Shown piece after piece: positions 24,109-33,323 of a stretch of DNA of 64,000 nucleotides. Position 1 is the stretch's first letter; each line of letters opens with the position of its first letter. A program made the translations under genes and the position numbers. The notes beneath the pieces are model-generated. The model ran no database searches. It worked only from the letters and a program-made list of their open reading frames with translations, and was not told the origin of the DNA. The DNA is from an uncultured Paracoccus sp. (lineage in GTDB: Bacteria > Pseudomonadota > Alphaproteobacteria > Rhodobacterales > Rhodobacteraceae): NCBI RefSeq assembly GCF_947496875.1, contig NZ_CANMEH010000011.1, forward strand, positions 1 through 64,000, given 5' to 3'.

Positions 24109-26196
24109 GTGGGATTTACTGCGGTCCTTGCGACCGACAGCCCCGAGCCCTCGGGGGTCGGTCGCCACATGCTGACGCTGGCCGCGGCGCTGGAAACCGC
24201 GCTGCCATCCGGCTGGCAGGTGCGGCTGCTGTTTCCCGACCATCCGGCCGGCAGGAGCCTTGTGACCGAGGCCCGGCAGCGCGGGCTGGCTGCTTGTGCG
24301 GTGCCGCGGGACGGCTGGCCTGCCGCCCTGCGAAAGGCCGATCTGGTGCATGTCCATGCCGGCATCGGGTGGGAGGGCCATGGCCTGGTCGCGGCCGCGC
24401 GGGCGGGCGGCGCACGGGTGATCCGCACCGAACATCTGCCCTGGCTGATCACCTGCCCGGCCCAGCGTGCGGAATACGCGGCCATGGCGGCGGGGGTCGA
24501 CGCGGTGATCGCCGTCAGCCGGGCCGCCGCGAACAGTTGGCGCGCGGCGCTGGCGGATCTGCCGCCGCCCCGCCCCCCCGTCGTCTGCATCCCGAACGGC
24601 GTGGCCGCCGTGCCGCGCCCTCGACAGCCGACCGGGCGGCCGACCATTCTGTGCGTGGCCCGGTTCACGCCGCAAAAGAACCATGCGGTGCTGATCGGGG
24701 CGATGGCGCGGCTGGCCCGCAGCCATCCCGACGCGCGCCTGCAGCTGGTCGGCACCGGCCCCGGCGAGGCCGCGATCCGGGCGCGGATCGACCGTCTTGG
24801 CCTGCGCAACGTCGATCTGCTGGGGCACCGCGACGACGTGCCCGACTTGATGGCCGCAGCCGATCTGCTGGTGCTGCCCTCGGCGTTCGAGGGGCTTCCG
24901 CTGGTCGTGCTCGAGGCGATGGCGGCGGGACTGCCGGTGGTTGCCACCCGGATCGGCGGAGTCGTCGAGGCGCTGGGGCCGGACCATCCGTGGCTGGTGC
25001 CGCCGGGCGACAGGCTCGCGCTGGCGTCGGCGATGGCGGATGCCCTGGACGACCGCGCGTCCCGCACCCGCACGGCAGCCGCGCAGCGGGCGAGATTCGA
25101 CGATCATTACACCGCAACCCGCATGGGCAACGACACCGCCCGGCTTTATACCGCCGTGCTGAGCGGCAGGACCGGGGACTTCAGAATGAGCAAGACGAGG
25201 TTGGGCTTCATCGGCGCGGGTGGGATCGCACACCGTCATTTCGGCGTCCTCGAGCACATGGAGGACGTGCAGATCGTCGGGATAGCCGACCCCGACACGA
25301 CCCGCGCGGACGAGGCTGCCCGGCGTCTCGGCGCCCGCAGCTTTCCCGATCACGAGGAGATGCTCGCCGCACTGGACCTGGATGCGGTCTATATCTGCGT
25401 CCCACCCTTCGCGCATGGCGCCGCGGAGCGGGCCTGCATCGCCCGCGGCCTGCCGTTCTTCGTCGAAAAGCCGCTGTCGCTGGACCTGTCGCTGGCCGAA
25501 GAGATCGCGGCCGAGGTCGACCGGACCGGCCTGATCACCGCCGTCGGCTATCACTGGCGCTATCTCGACACCGTGGACGAGGCGCGGGCGATCCTGGCCG
25601 ACAACCCGGCCCAGCTGATGACCGGCTACTGGCTGGATCAGACTCCGCCGCCGCAATGGTGGTGGCGCGAGGACGGGTCGGGCGGTCAGATCGTCGAACA
25701 GGCGACACACATCATCGATCTCGCCCGGTTCCTGGCGGGCGATGTAACTGAGGTGTTCGGCCTGGCCAGCCGCCGCGATCGCGCCGATTTCTCGGGGCTT
25801 ACGGTTCCGACCGCCACGACGGCCACGCTGCGCTTTGAGTCGGGCACCATCGCCAACCTCGCCGCGACCTGCCTGCTGCGCTGGAGCCACCGTGTCGGGC
25901 TGCATGTCTTTGCGGACGCGCTGGCCATGGAGATCACCGACCATGATCTCATGGTCGACGTGGGCCGCGGCCGGCCGGTACGTCACGCCGAAGGCGATCC
26001 GGTCTGGCGCGAGGACCGCGACTTCATCGATGCAGTGCAGGGCCATGACAACCGGATCCGCTGCCCCTACGCCGAGGCGCTGGAAACCCACCGCGTGGCG
26101 CTCGCCGTATCGCGGTCCGCGGCCACCGGCGCTCTTGTGACGATGGAGGTGCTGCGGTCGAACCCGCAGCCGTTTTTTCGTCAAGCCACTGCGTAG
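24109..26196 (+). CDS. Fused GT4 glycosyltransferase and Gfo/Idh/MocA oxidoreductase
   Basis: 695 aa with a GTG start and GGAG upstream. Residues 1-~355 form a GT4 retaining glycosyltransferase (GVGRHMLTLAAAL, HAGIGWEGHG, RFTPQKNHAVLI, and the EGLPLVVLEAMAAGLP E-x7-E motif). Residues ~360-695 form an NAD(P)-dependent Gfo/Idh/MocA oxidoreductase (GFIGAGGIAHRHFG, VEKPLS, a substrate domain with ATHIIDLARFL). An in-frame ATG at 25186 lies at the junction with a modest GGGGA upstream, so the oxidoreductase might also be made separately. It starts 4 nt after the previous gene. Confidence 0.85.
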   Translation: MGFTAVLATDSPEPSGVGRHMLTLAAALETALPSGWQVRLLFPDHPAGRSLVTEARQRGLAACAVPRDGWPAALRKADLVHVHAGIGWEGHGLVAAARAGGARVIRTEHLPWLITCPAQRAEYAAMAAGVDAVIAVSRAAANSWRAALADLPPPRPPVVCIPNGVAAVPRPRQPTGRPTILCVARFTPQKNHAVLIGAMARLARSHPDARLQLVGTGPGEAAIRARIDRLGLRNVDLLGHRDDVPDLMAAADLLVLPSAFEGLPLVVLEAMAAGLPVVATRIGGVVEALGPDHPWLVPPGDRLALASAMADALDDRASRTRTAAAQRARFDDHYTATRMGNDTARLYTAVLSGRTGDFRMSKTRLGFIGAGGIAHRHFGVLEHMEDVQIVGIADPDTTRADEAARRLGARSFPDHEEMLAALDLDAVYICVPPFAHGAAERACIARGLPFFVEKPLSLDLSLAEEIAAEVDRTGLITAVGYHWRYLDTVDEARAILADNPAQLMTGYWLDQTPPPQWWWREDGSGGQIVEQATHIIDLARFLAGDVTEVFGLASRRDRADFSGLTVPTATTATLRFESGTIANLAATCLLRWSHRVGLHVFADALAMEITDHDLMVDVGRGRPVRHAEGDPVWREDRDFIDAVQGHDNRIRCPYAEALETHRVALAVSRSAATGALVTMEVLRSNPQPFFRQATA

Positions 26197-26206
26197 GGTA
26201 CCCGCC

Positions 26207-27307
26207 ATGCCGCACGAGCACCGCCGGGTCCGCAGCCTGGGCATCGAGCTTCCGAACGAGCCCTATTTCTTCGACTATGACGAGGGACCGGCGGGCGACG
26301 GCCAGGTCCGGCTGGACCTGATGTACACCGGCCTGTCGGCCGGCACCGAGCTGACCTTCATGAAGGGGACGAACCCCTATCTGCACAGCCGCTGGGACGA
26401 TCAGGCGGGCGTGTTCATCCCAGGCGACCCGTCGGCACGCTATCCGGTCAACTTCATGGGCTACATGGAGGTCGGGCGTGTCATCGATTCACGCACGCAC
26501 GGGTTCGCCCGGGGCGACGTGGTGGCCACGACATTCGGCCACAAGACCGGGCACACGGCGAACCCGGACCACGACCTGCTGCTGAGGATGCCCGAGTCGA
26601 TCGACCCGATGCTGGGAATCTTTGCGGCGCAGATGGGGCCGATCGCCGCGAACGGCATCCTGCACGCCGACGCCGAGCAGTTCGGTGCCGCGGTCCCGCA
26701 TCTGGGCGCGGGGGTCGAGGGCCGGCCAGTGCTGGTCTGGGGCGGTGGCACAGTCGGGCTGTTCTGCGCGCTGTTTGCGCGTCAGGGCGGCGCCTCCGAG
26801 ATCGTCGTCGTCGATCCGTCGCCGTGGCGGCAGGATCTGGCCCGTCGGATGGGATTCGATGCGATGGGCGAGGATGAGGCGTGGCGGTATGCCAAGGCGC
26901 GCTGGCATCACAAGGCAGGCGGCCGGGGCGCCGAGTTCGTGTTCCAGACACGCGCCCGATCGGACAGTCTGAACCTGGCGCTGCGCGCCCTGCGGCCGCA
27001 GGGGACGGTGATCGATCTGGCGTTCTACCAGGGCGGCATGGAGGGCAGCCGGCTGGGCGAGGAGTTCCACCACAACGGCCTGTCGATCCGCTGCGCGCAG
27101 ATCAGCCGGATGCCGCGGCGGCTTGCTCATGACTGGGATCAGCGCCGCCTGGCGCACGAAACGCTGGACCTGCTGGCGACCGAGGGCGACCTGATCCGCC
27201 GCGAGATGATCACCCATGTCGTTCCCTTCCACGAGGCGCCCGGCTTTCTGCGCCATCTGGTCCAGGACCGGCCTGAATTCCTGCAGATCGTCTTTGCGCA
27301 TGACTGA
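26207..27307 (+). CDS. Medium-chain dehydrogenase/reductase (zinc-free type)
   Basis: 366 aa MDR-family oxidoreductase. The Rossmann domain shows GGGTVGLFCALFARQGGASEIVVVDPSP. The N-terminal GroES-like domain reads YTGLSAGTELTF, but it has no four-cysteine structural zinc loop and no clear catalytic Cys/His/Glu set; the whole chain holds very few cysteines. It probably oxidises or reduces a sugar or polyol intermediate. It lies between the GT-Gfo/Idh and GT-hydrolase fusions and overlaps the next gene by 8 nt. Confidence 0.82.
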   Translation: MPHEHRRVRSLGIELPNEPYFFDYDEGPAGDGQVRLDLMYTGLSAGTELTFMKGTNPYLHSRWDDQAGVFIPGDPSARYPVNFMGYMEVGRVIDSRTHGFARGDVVATTFGHKTGHTANPDHDLLLRMPESIDPMLGIFAAQMGPIAANGILHADAEQFGAAVPHLGAGVEGRPVLVWGGGTVGLFCALFARQGGASEIVVVDPSPWRQDLARRMGFDAMGEDEAWRYAKARWHHKAGGRGAEFVFQTRARSDSLNLALRALRPQGTVIDLAFYQGGMEGSRLGEEFHHNGLSIRCAQISRMPRRLAHDWDQRRLAHETLDLLATEGDLIRREMITHVVPFHEAPGFLRHLVQDRPEFLQIVFAHD

Positions 27308-29693
27308 CCGGTTCGACTCCGAGGACGAGGCCGTGGCGTTGACCGTCACCCCCTTGGCATCCGACGACCAGCCGCCCCACCACGGCGCCACCGGACCAAG
27401 CCAGCGCGAACTGGACGACCGGGCCGCGGCGGCCGCGCTGGCCTCGGGGCATTTTCCCGAACCCCATCCTGACGCGGGCAAGATCCGCATCCTGTGGGTG
27501 TTCGCCTGGCTGGTAGTCGGGGGCGAGGAGACCGAGGTGCGGCTGCTCGCCCGGACGCTCGACCGGTCGAAATACCGCATCGAGGTGCTGCCCTGCTTCC
27601 GCAAGGACGGGATGCCCGACCAGAGCCACGAGCAACTGCGCGCCCTGGGGGTCCGGGTCGACACGACCGCCTACGGGCTGAGTTTCGAGGACACGGTCGA
27701 TTACCTGCGGCGCCGGCTGAATGGCGCCGACATCGTCATCTCGTCCCAGGACGTGGCCGACATCTATCCGGCACTCGAACGGCTGGCGTTACGGCCGCCG
27801 CTGATCGAGCATGGCGGTCTGGTTCGCGAGGCCCTGTCCGGTCCCAAGCATTTCACCGCCCGCTATGTCGGGGTGTGCCGGTCCATCCGCGAAGCGGCTG
27901 CCTCAAAGCTGCCCGACCGGCCGCAGCACGCCGTCGAGATCCCCTCGATGGTCGACCTGGACGAGTTCGATCCGGCGGCGCGCCTCCCCACCCGCGCCGC
28001 GCTGGGGATCGGCGACGACGACGTGCTGGTTGGCTGGGTCGGGCGGCTTGACCGCAAGAAGCGGGTCGAGGATTTCATCCGCGCGGCCGCCCGGGTGGTC
28101 ACCGAGGAACCGGCCGCCCGGTTCGTCGTGGTCGGCGGCCCCGACGCCTTCATGCCCGAGTATCAGGGCGATCTGCACCGGCTGGCCGCCGAGCTGGGCC
28201 TGGGATCGCGCCTGATCTTCACCGGCGACCGCGGCGACGTCCCGGCGCTACTGTCCGCGATGGACGTGTTCTGCTGGCTCAGCCGCGACGAGGGCATGCC
28301 GCATGTCATCGCCGAGGCGGGTGCCGCCGGCCTGCCCGTGATCGCCACCCCGGACAATGGCGCGCAGCAGCAGATCCGGCACGGGGAGAGCGGGCTGTTC
28401 GTCCCGCACGAGGATCCCGACGCCGTCGCCGCCGCGATCCTGCGGCTGATCCGGGACAAGGACCTGCGCCGGCAACTTGGCACGGCGCTGCGCCGGCACG
28501 TCCGCGACAGCTATTCGGCCCAGGTGGTGGTGCCCCAGTGGGAACGGCTGATTGCCGATGTGCTGGCCGAGCGCCCGACCGCGCCGCCGCCGCAGACCTT
28601 TGCCAGCCCCGTGCTGGGCGGCTGGGAAAGCTCGACCCACCGGCTCCACCATGGACGGCGCCTGGATCTGCTGGCCGCGACGGGCCACGATTACCACGCG
28701 GCCGAGGACTACCGGCAGCTCGAACGGCTGGGCATCCGCACCTGTCGCGACGGCGTGCGCTGGCACCTGGTCGAGACCTCGCCGGGCCGCTACGATTTCT
28801 CGACCGTCACACCCATGGTCGAGGCGGCGCGGGACACCGGCACCCAGGTCATCTGGGACCTGCTGCATTACGGCTGGCCCGACGACATCGACATCTGGTC
28901 GCCCGCCTTCGTGAACCGCTTCGCAGCCTTTGCCCGTGGGGTGGGCCAGCATGTGCGCGATCTGACCGGCACGGTGCCGTTCTGGTGTCCGGTGAACGAG
29001 ATCAGCTTCTTCGCCTGGGCGGGGGGCGACGCGCGCTACCTGAACCCGTTCGCCGCCGGCCGTGGCTACGAGCTGAAGGTCCAGCTGGCGCGCGCCTATC
29101 TCGCCGCCGCTGCCGAGCTGCGCGACGTCGATCCCCGTGCACGGCTGGTGATGGCCGAGCCGCTGATCGCGATCCACCACGCCGACTGGACCGGGCGCCC
29201 GCTGTGGGAGGCGCAGGGCTGGCACGACGCACAGTTCCAGGCGTTCGACCTAGTGTCGGGCCGTATCTGGCCGCAGATCGGCGGCGAGCCGGGCTTTCTG
29301 GACCTCGTGGGACTCAACTACTACTTCAACAATCAGTGGATCCACGGTGGCCGGCCTGTCGACGTCGACGACGTCATCTACCGCCCCCTGTCCGACCTGC
29401 TGGTCGAGGTTGCCGCCCGCTATGACCGGCCGCTGCTGATCGCCGAGACCGGGACCGAGGGCGACAGGCGCGCCGCGTGGTTCCGCTACGTGGCGGCCGA
29501 GGCCGAGCGGGCGCGGGTCCGGGGCGCGCGGGTCGAAGGCATATGCCTCTATCCGATCGCCAATCATCCCGGTTGGGACGACGACCGGCTGTGCCCGAAC
29601 GGCCTGCTGGGGCACCAGCCCCAGCCCGGCGGCCGCGAGGTTCACCTGCCCCTGGCACAGGAGCTTCGCCGGCATCAGCGGCAGCGCCGCTGA
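27300..29693 (+). CDS. Fused GT4 glycosyltransferase and clan GH-A glycoside hydrolase
   Basis: 797 aa from ATG 27300. Residues ~60-430 are a GT4 glycosyltransferase (ILWVFAWLVVGGEETEVRLL, GWVGRLDRKKRVEDFI, SRDEGMPHVIAEAGAAGLP). From about 437 a (beta/alpha)8 glycosidase follows: GWESSTHRL, a GIRTCRDGVRWHLVE strand, the acid/base CPVNE (Glu567) and the nucleophile-type LLIAETGTEG (Glu716). The catalytic pair and the order resemble GH1/GH5-like clan A enzymes, but the domain (~360 aa) is shorter than GH1. No signal peptide is seen, so the protein is expected in the cytoplasm with its partners. Its substrate is unknown. Confidence 0.86.
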   Translation: MTDRFDSEDEAVALTVTPLASDDQPPHHGATGPSQRELDDRAAAAALASGHFPEPHPDAGKIRILWVFAWLVVGGEETEVRLLARTLDRSKYRIEVLPCFRKDGMPDQSHEQLRALGVRVDTTAYGLSFEDTVDYLRRRLNGADIVISSQDVADIYPALERLALRPPLIEHGGLVREALSGPKHFTARYVGVCRSIREAAASKLPDRPQHAVEIPSMVDLDEFDPAARLPTRAALGIGDDDVLVGWVGRLDRKKRVEDFIRAAARVVTEEPAARFVVVGGPDAFMPEYQGDLHRLAAELGLGSRLIFTGDRGDVPALLSAMDVFCWLSRDEGMPHVIAEAGAAGLPVIATPDNGAQQQIRHGESGLFVPHEDPDAVAAAILRLIRDKDLRRQLGTALRRHVRDSYSAQVVVPQWERLIADVLAERPTAPPPQTFASPVLGGWESSTHRLHHGRRLDLLAATGHDYHAAEDYRQLERLGIRTCRDGVRWHLVETSPGRYDFSTVTPMVEAARDTGTQVIWDLLHYGWPDDIDIWSPAFVNRFAAFARGVGQHVRDLTGTVPFWCPVNEISFFAWAGGDARYLNPFAAGRGYELKVQLARAYLAAAAELRDVDPRARLVMAEPLIAIHHADWTGRPLWEAQGWHDAQFQAFDLVSGRIWPQIGGEPGFLDLVGLNYYFNNQWIHGGRPVDVDDVIYRPLSDLLVEVAARYDRPLLIAETGTEGDRRAAWFRYVAAEAERARVRGARVEGICLYPIANHPGWDDDRLCPNGLLGHQPQPGGREVHLPLAQELRRHQRQRR

Positions 29694-29749
29694 TCGCCCT
29701 CGGTCGTTGTGCGACGTCGTTGTGGATGGCGCCGGATCCGCCCGCGGCG

Positions 29750-30442
29750 TCAGCCGAGCGAGTAGCCGGTGCCCCGGACCGTCCGCACCGGGTTCGCCCC
29801 GCCATGCGCCATCAACGCCTTGCGCAGCCGGCCGACATGGACGTCGATGGTGCGCATGTCGACATAGATATCGCGCCCCCAGACCCGGTCCAGCAGCTGT
29901 TCGCGGGTCCAGACCCGGCCGGGCCGTTCCATCAGGGTGGACAGCAACCGGAATTCGGTCGGGCCCAGATGCACCTGCTGGCCGCCCCGGAACACGCGAT
30001 GCTCGCCCGCGTCCAGGAGGATGTCCTGAAACGACAGCCGCTCGCCCATGGTCGCCGGACGGGTGCGGCGCAGCTGCGTGCGCAGGCGCGCCATCAGTTC
30101 GACGACCGAATAGGGCTTGATCACATAGTCGTCTGCGCCGGTTTCCAGCCCGCGAACCCGATCGGATTCCTCGGACCGCGCCGACAGCATGATGATCGGG
30201 ATCTGCCGCGTCTGGGGGTCGGCCTTGACCCGCCGGCAGATCTCGATCCCGGACACGTTCGGCAGCATCCAGTCCAGCACGATCAGGTCGGGGTTCTCCT
30301 CCTGCACCAGCATCAGCGCCTCGTCGCCGGTCTCGGCCATGACGACCTGGAAACCCTCGGCCTCGAGATTGTATTTCAGGACCTCGCTCTGGGCGCTTTC
30401 ATCCTCGACCACCAGGACGCAGGGTTGGTGCTGGCCGGTCAT
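29750..30442 (-). CDS. phoB: Phosphate regulon response regulator PhoB
   Basis: 230 aa. The receiver domain has the phospho-acceptor in IVLDWMLP, the ED pair in VEDES and the Lys in VIKPYS; the C-terminal OmpR/PhoB winged helix ends VDVHVGRLRKALMAHGGANPVRTVRGTGYSLG. Its ATG overlaps the phoU stop by 4 nt, making it the last gene of pstSCAB-phoU-phoB. The partner kinase PhoR is not adjacent. Confidence 0.95.
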   Translation of the reverse strand: MTGQHQPCVLVVEDESAQSEVLKYNLEAEGFQVVMAETGDEALMLVQEENPDLIVLDWMLPNVSGIEICRRVKADPQTRQIPIIMLSARSEESDRVRGLETGADDYVIKPYSVVELMARLRTQLRRTRPATMGERLSFQDILLDAGEHRVFRGGQQVHLGPTEFRLLSTLMERPGRVWTREQLLDRVWGRDIYVDMRTIDVHVGRLRKALMAHGGANPVRTVRGTGYSLG

Positions 30443-31164
30443 GCTTGGTCGCCTTCGCCCAATCCGATCTGGCTGACACTGTCCCGCTTGGGCCGGGATT
30501 CCTCGGGCAGTTCGCCGGACACCAGATAGATGACCTGCTCGGCGATCGAGGTGGCGTGATCGCCCATGCGCTCGATGTTCTTGGCAATGAAGTGCAGGTG
30601 CATGCAGGCAGTGATGTTGCGCGGATCCTCCATCATGTGGGTCAGGAACTCGCGGAACAGCGCGTTGTACATCTGGTCGACCTCCAGATCGCGCTGACGC
30701 ACATCGGCGGCCAGCGCGGCGTCCCGGTGGACATAGCTGTCGAGCGCATCCTTCAGCATCTGGTCGACCGTGCCGGCCATCCGCCGCAGCGCCATGCCGG
30801 CGCCCTCGATCACCGGCATCTGCGCCAGGACGTTGCTGCGCTTGGCCATGTTCTTCGCGTAGTCCCCCACCCGTTCGAGGCTGGCCGCGATCTTGATGAC
30901 CGACAGCACCAGCCGCAGATCGGTGGCGGTGGGTGAGCGCAGGGCGATCAGGCGCGCGGCCTCCTCGTTCACCTGCGCTTCCAGTGCGTCGATGGCGCGG
31001 TCGCGGCGACGCACCTCCTCGGCCAGCTCGTCATCCCGGGTTTCCAGGGCCGTGCCCGCGTCGGTGATCGCCGCCTCGACCAGGCCGCCCATCTTGACGA
31101 CCAGCGCCTGCACCGTCTCCAGGTCACGATCGAAGGCAGAAAGAATGTGTCGTCCGCGGTTCAT
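30439..31164 (-). CDS. phoU: Phosphate signalling complex protein PhoU
   Basis: 241 aa, two three-helix PhoU repeats with the family's E/DxxxD metal motifs (VGDYAKNMAKR, MGDHATSIAEQV). It links the Pst transporter to PhoR/PhoB signalling. It sits between pstB and phoB with a 31-bp gap from pstB. Confidence 0.94.
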   Translation of the reverse strand: MNRGRHILSAFDRDLETVQALVVKMGGLVEAAITDAGTALETRDDELAEEVRRRDRAIDALEAQVNEEAARLIALRSPTATDLRLVLSVIKIAASLERVGDYAKNMAKRSNVLAQMPVIEGAGMALRRMAGTVDQMLKDALDSYVHRDAALAADVRQRDLEVDQMYNALFREFLTHMMEDPRNITACMHLHFIAKNIERMGDHATSIAEQVIYLVSGELPEESRPKRDSVSQIGLGEGDQA

Positions 31165-31195
31165 GGTGTTCCTTCCTTGCCGGGCTGCCGTGGCG

Positions 31196-31999
31196 TCAGC
31201 CGATCCGGCCGCTGATATAGCTTTCCGTCCGCGGGTCCTTCGGACGGGTGAAGATGTCGTCGGTGTCGCCGAACTCGACCAGGTTCCCCAAGTGGAAGAA
31301 CGCGGTCTTCTGGCTGACCCGCGCGGCCTGCTGCATGGAATGGGTGACGATCACCACGGAAAATTCCTGCCGCAGGGCATCGATCAGTTCCTCGACCTGC
31401 GCGGTGGCGATCGGGTCGAGCGCCGAGCACGGCTCGTCCATCAGCAGGACCTCGGGCTGGGTGGCAACCGCGCGGGCGATGCACAGCCGCTGCTGCTGTC
31501 CGCCGGACAGGCTGGTGCCCGGTTCCTGCAGGCGGTCCCTGACCTCGTCCCACAGCGCCGCATCGCGCAGCGCCCGCTCGACCACTGCGTCGGTTTCGGC
31601 CTTGTCGCGCACCAGACCGTGGATCCGCGGACCGTAGGCCACATTGTCATAGATCGACTTCGGAAACGGGTTCGGCTTCTGGAACACCATTCCGACACGG
31701 GCGCGCAGCTGCACGGGATCAAGGTCGCGGGCATAGATGTCCTGCCCGTCCAGCGTGATCAGCCCGCTGACGCGGGAACTGTCGATCGTGTCGTTCATCC
31801 GGTTGATGCAGCGCAGGAAGGTCGACTTGCCGCAGCCCGAGGGCCCGATGAAGGCCGTCACGGTGCGGTCGAGGATGTCGACGCTGACATCCCGGATCGC
31901 CTGCTTGTCGCCGTAGAAGACATTGACGTCCCTGGCCTCGACCTTGATCTGTTCGCCGGCGCCCACCTCGGCTTCCGTGCGGGTCATCACGTTCATCAT
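31196..31999 (-). CDS. pstB: Phosphate ABC transporter ATP-binding protein PstB
   Basis: 267 aa. Walker A is GPSGCGKST, the signature [14 protein letters not shown], Walker [14 protein letters not shown], and the typical [10 protein letters not shown] and TTHSMQQA-like [12 protein letters not shown] segments are present. The ATG has GGAG upstream; a second start at codon 2 is equally possible. Confidence 0.95.
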   Translation of the reverse strand: MMNVMTRTEAEVGAGEQIKVEARDVNVFYGDKQAIRDVSVDILDRTVTAFIGPSGCGKSTFLRCINRMNDTIDSSRVSGLITLDGQDIYARDLDPVQLRARVGMVFQKPNPFPKSIYDNVAYGPRIHGLVRDKAETDAVVERALRDAALWDEVRDRLQEPGTSLSGGQQQRLCIARAVATQPEVLLMDEPCSALDPIATAQVEELIDALRQEFSVVIVTHSMQQAARVSQKTAFFHLGNLVEFGDTDDIFTRPKDPRTESYISGRIG

Positions 32000-32015
32000 G
32001 CTGTCTCCTATCGCG

Positions 32016-33314
32016 TCACCAGCGCCGCTCGAAGCGGTTGCGCAGGAAGATGGCCAGGGCGTTCATCATCACGAGGAACCCCAGCAGCACCAGGATCGCC
32101 GCCGATGTGCGCGAGGTAAAGCCCCGCTCGGGACTGTCGGCCCAGATGAAGATCTGGGTCGGCAGCGCCGTGGAGGCATCGAACGGCGTGGCGGGGGTGC
32201 TGGTGACGAATGCGTTCATGCCGATCAGCAGCAGCGGCGCGGTTTCACCCAGTGCCTGCGCCAGGCCGATGATGGTCCCCGTGAGGATGCCCGGCATCGC
32301 CAGCGGCAGGACATGGCCGAAGACCACCTGCTGTTTCGACGCCCCGACCCCCAGCGCCGCCTCGCGGATCGACGGCGGCACCGCCTTCAGCGCGTTGCGC
32401 GCCGCGATGATGATGGTGGGCAGCGTCATCAGCGCCAGGGTCAGGCCGCCCACGAAGGGCGCCCCGCGCGGCATCCCGAACCAGCCCAGGAACACCGCAA
32501 GCGCCAGCAGGCCGAACACGATCGAGGGCACCGCGGCGAGGTTGTTGATGTTGACCTCGATGACGTCGGACAGGCGGTTCCGGGGCGCGAATTCCTCGAG
32601 ATAGATGGCCGCGCCGATCCCCAGGGGAAAGCTGATCAGGAAGCAGATCAGCAGCGCGTAGGCCGATCCCACGATCGCGCCCTTGAGGCCGGCGAGTTCG
32701 GGAAACCGCGAATCGTTCGCCGTCACCAGGGCCCAGTTCAGCGGCTTGCTGATCAGGCCCTGCTCCTCCAGCGCCCGGAAATTCGCGATCTCGACATCGG
32801 ACAGGCGCCGCGTCTCTGCGGCGGACGTCGTGTCCACCTGACCCTTGGCCAGCTGGTCGTAGGGGTCGGACACAGGAACTCGGATCCGCACCTCGTTCCC
32901 GATCAGCCCGGGGTCGGCCACGACCTTGTCGCGCACCACGAACTGCGCCTGGTTGGACAGGATCTTGGAGAGCGCTCGTTGTTCCGTGGTGTCCGCCTCG
33001 GGGAACGTCTCGGACATGGCGGCCGCAATGACCCGGCGATAATTGCCCTTGGCCGGATCGGCCGGATCCACGTGCTCGGCCGCCACCGGAACGTTTAGCG
33101 TGATGTGGGTCTGGCGGAACGCCAGCGAGCCTTGCGAGATCAGCGTCCACAGCAGGATGCCCAGCATCAGGAACGCCAGGAGGATCGCCCCCAGCCCGAC
33201 GACGCGCAGCACCGTCTCGGACCGGCGGCGTCGGGCGACGTTGGCGCGGGCGCGTGGGCTGGCCCAGTCATGGCCACGGGACTGCAGGTCGGCGGGAAGG
33301 TCGGTCTGGGTCAT
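32016..33314 (-). CDS. pstA: Phosphate ABC transporter permease PstA
   Basis: 432 aa. It has a long N-terminal cytoplasmic stretch, one helix ([17 protein letters not shown]), a ~170-residue periplasmic insert common in alphaproteobacterial PstA, and then the five-helix permease core with the coupling motif [20 protein letters not shown]. It pairs with PstC. Confidence 0.93.
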   Translation of the reverse strand: MTQTDLPADLQSRGHDWASPRARANVARRRRSETVLRVVGLGAILLAFLMLGILLWTLISQGSLAFRQTHITLNVPVAAEHVDPADPAKGNYRRVIAAAMSETFPEADTTEQRALSKILSNQAQFVVRDKVVADPGLIGNEVRIRVPVSDPYDQLAKGQVDTTSAAETRRLSDVEIANFRALEEQGLISKPLNWALVTANDSRFPELAGLKGAIVGSAYALLICFLISFPLGIGAAIYLEEFAPRNRLSDVIEVNINNLAAVPSIVFGLLALAVFLGWFGMPRGAPFVGGLTLALMTLPTIIIAARNALKAVPPSIREAALGVGASKQQVVFGHVLPLAMPGILTGTIIGLAQALGETAPLLLIGMNAFVTSTPATPFDASTALPTQIFIWADSPERGFTSRTSAAILVLLGFLVMMNALAIFLRNRFERRW

Positions 33315-33323
33315 GGGTCCGCC

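Noticed and set aside
21657-25073. 1138-aa open frame on the minus strand
   Set aside because: It lies antisense to the GT-mutase and GT-Gfo/Idh genes, whose motifs are clear. GC-rich codon use leaves long open frames on the opposite strand; no family motif is seen in this one.
25186-25186. Reading the GT-Gfo/Idh fusion as two genes split by a sequencing error
   Set aside because: There is no stop codon or frame change between the domains; the frame is continuous with coding-like composition. A second internal start remains possible and is noted in the feature.
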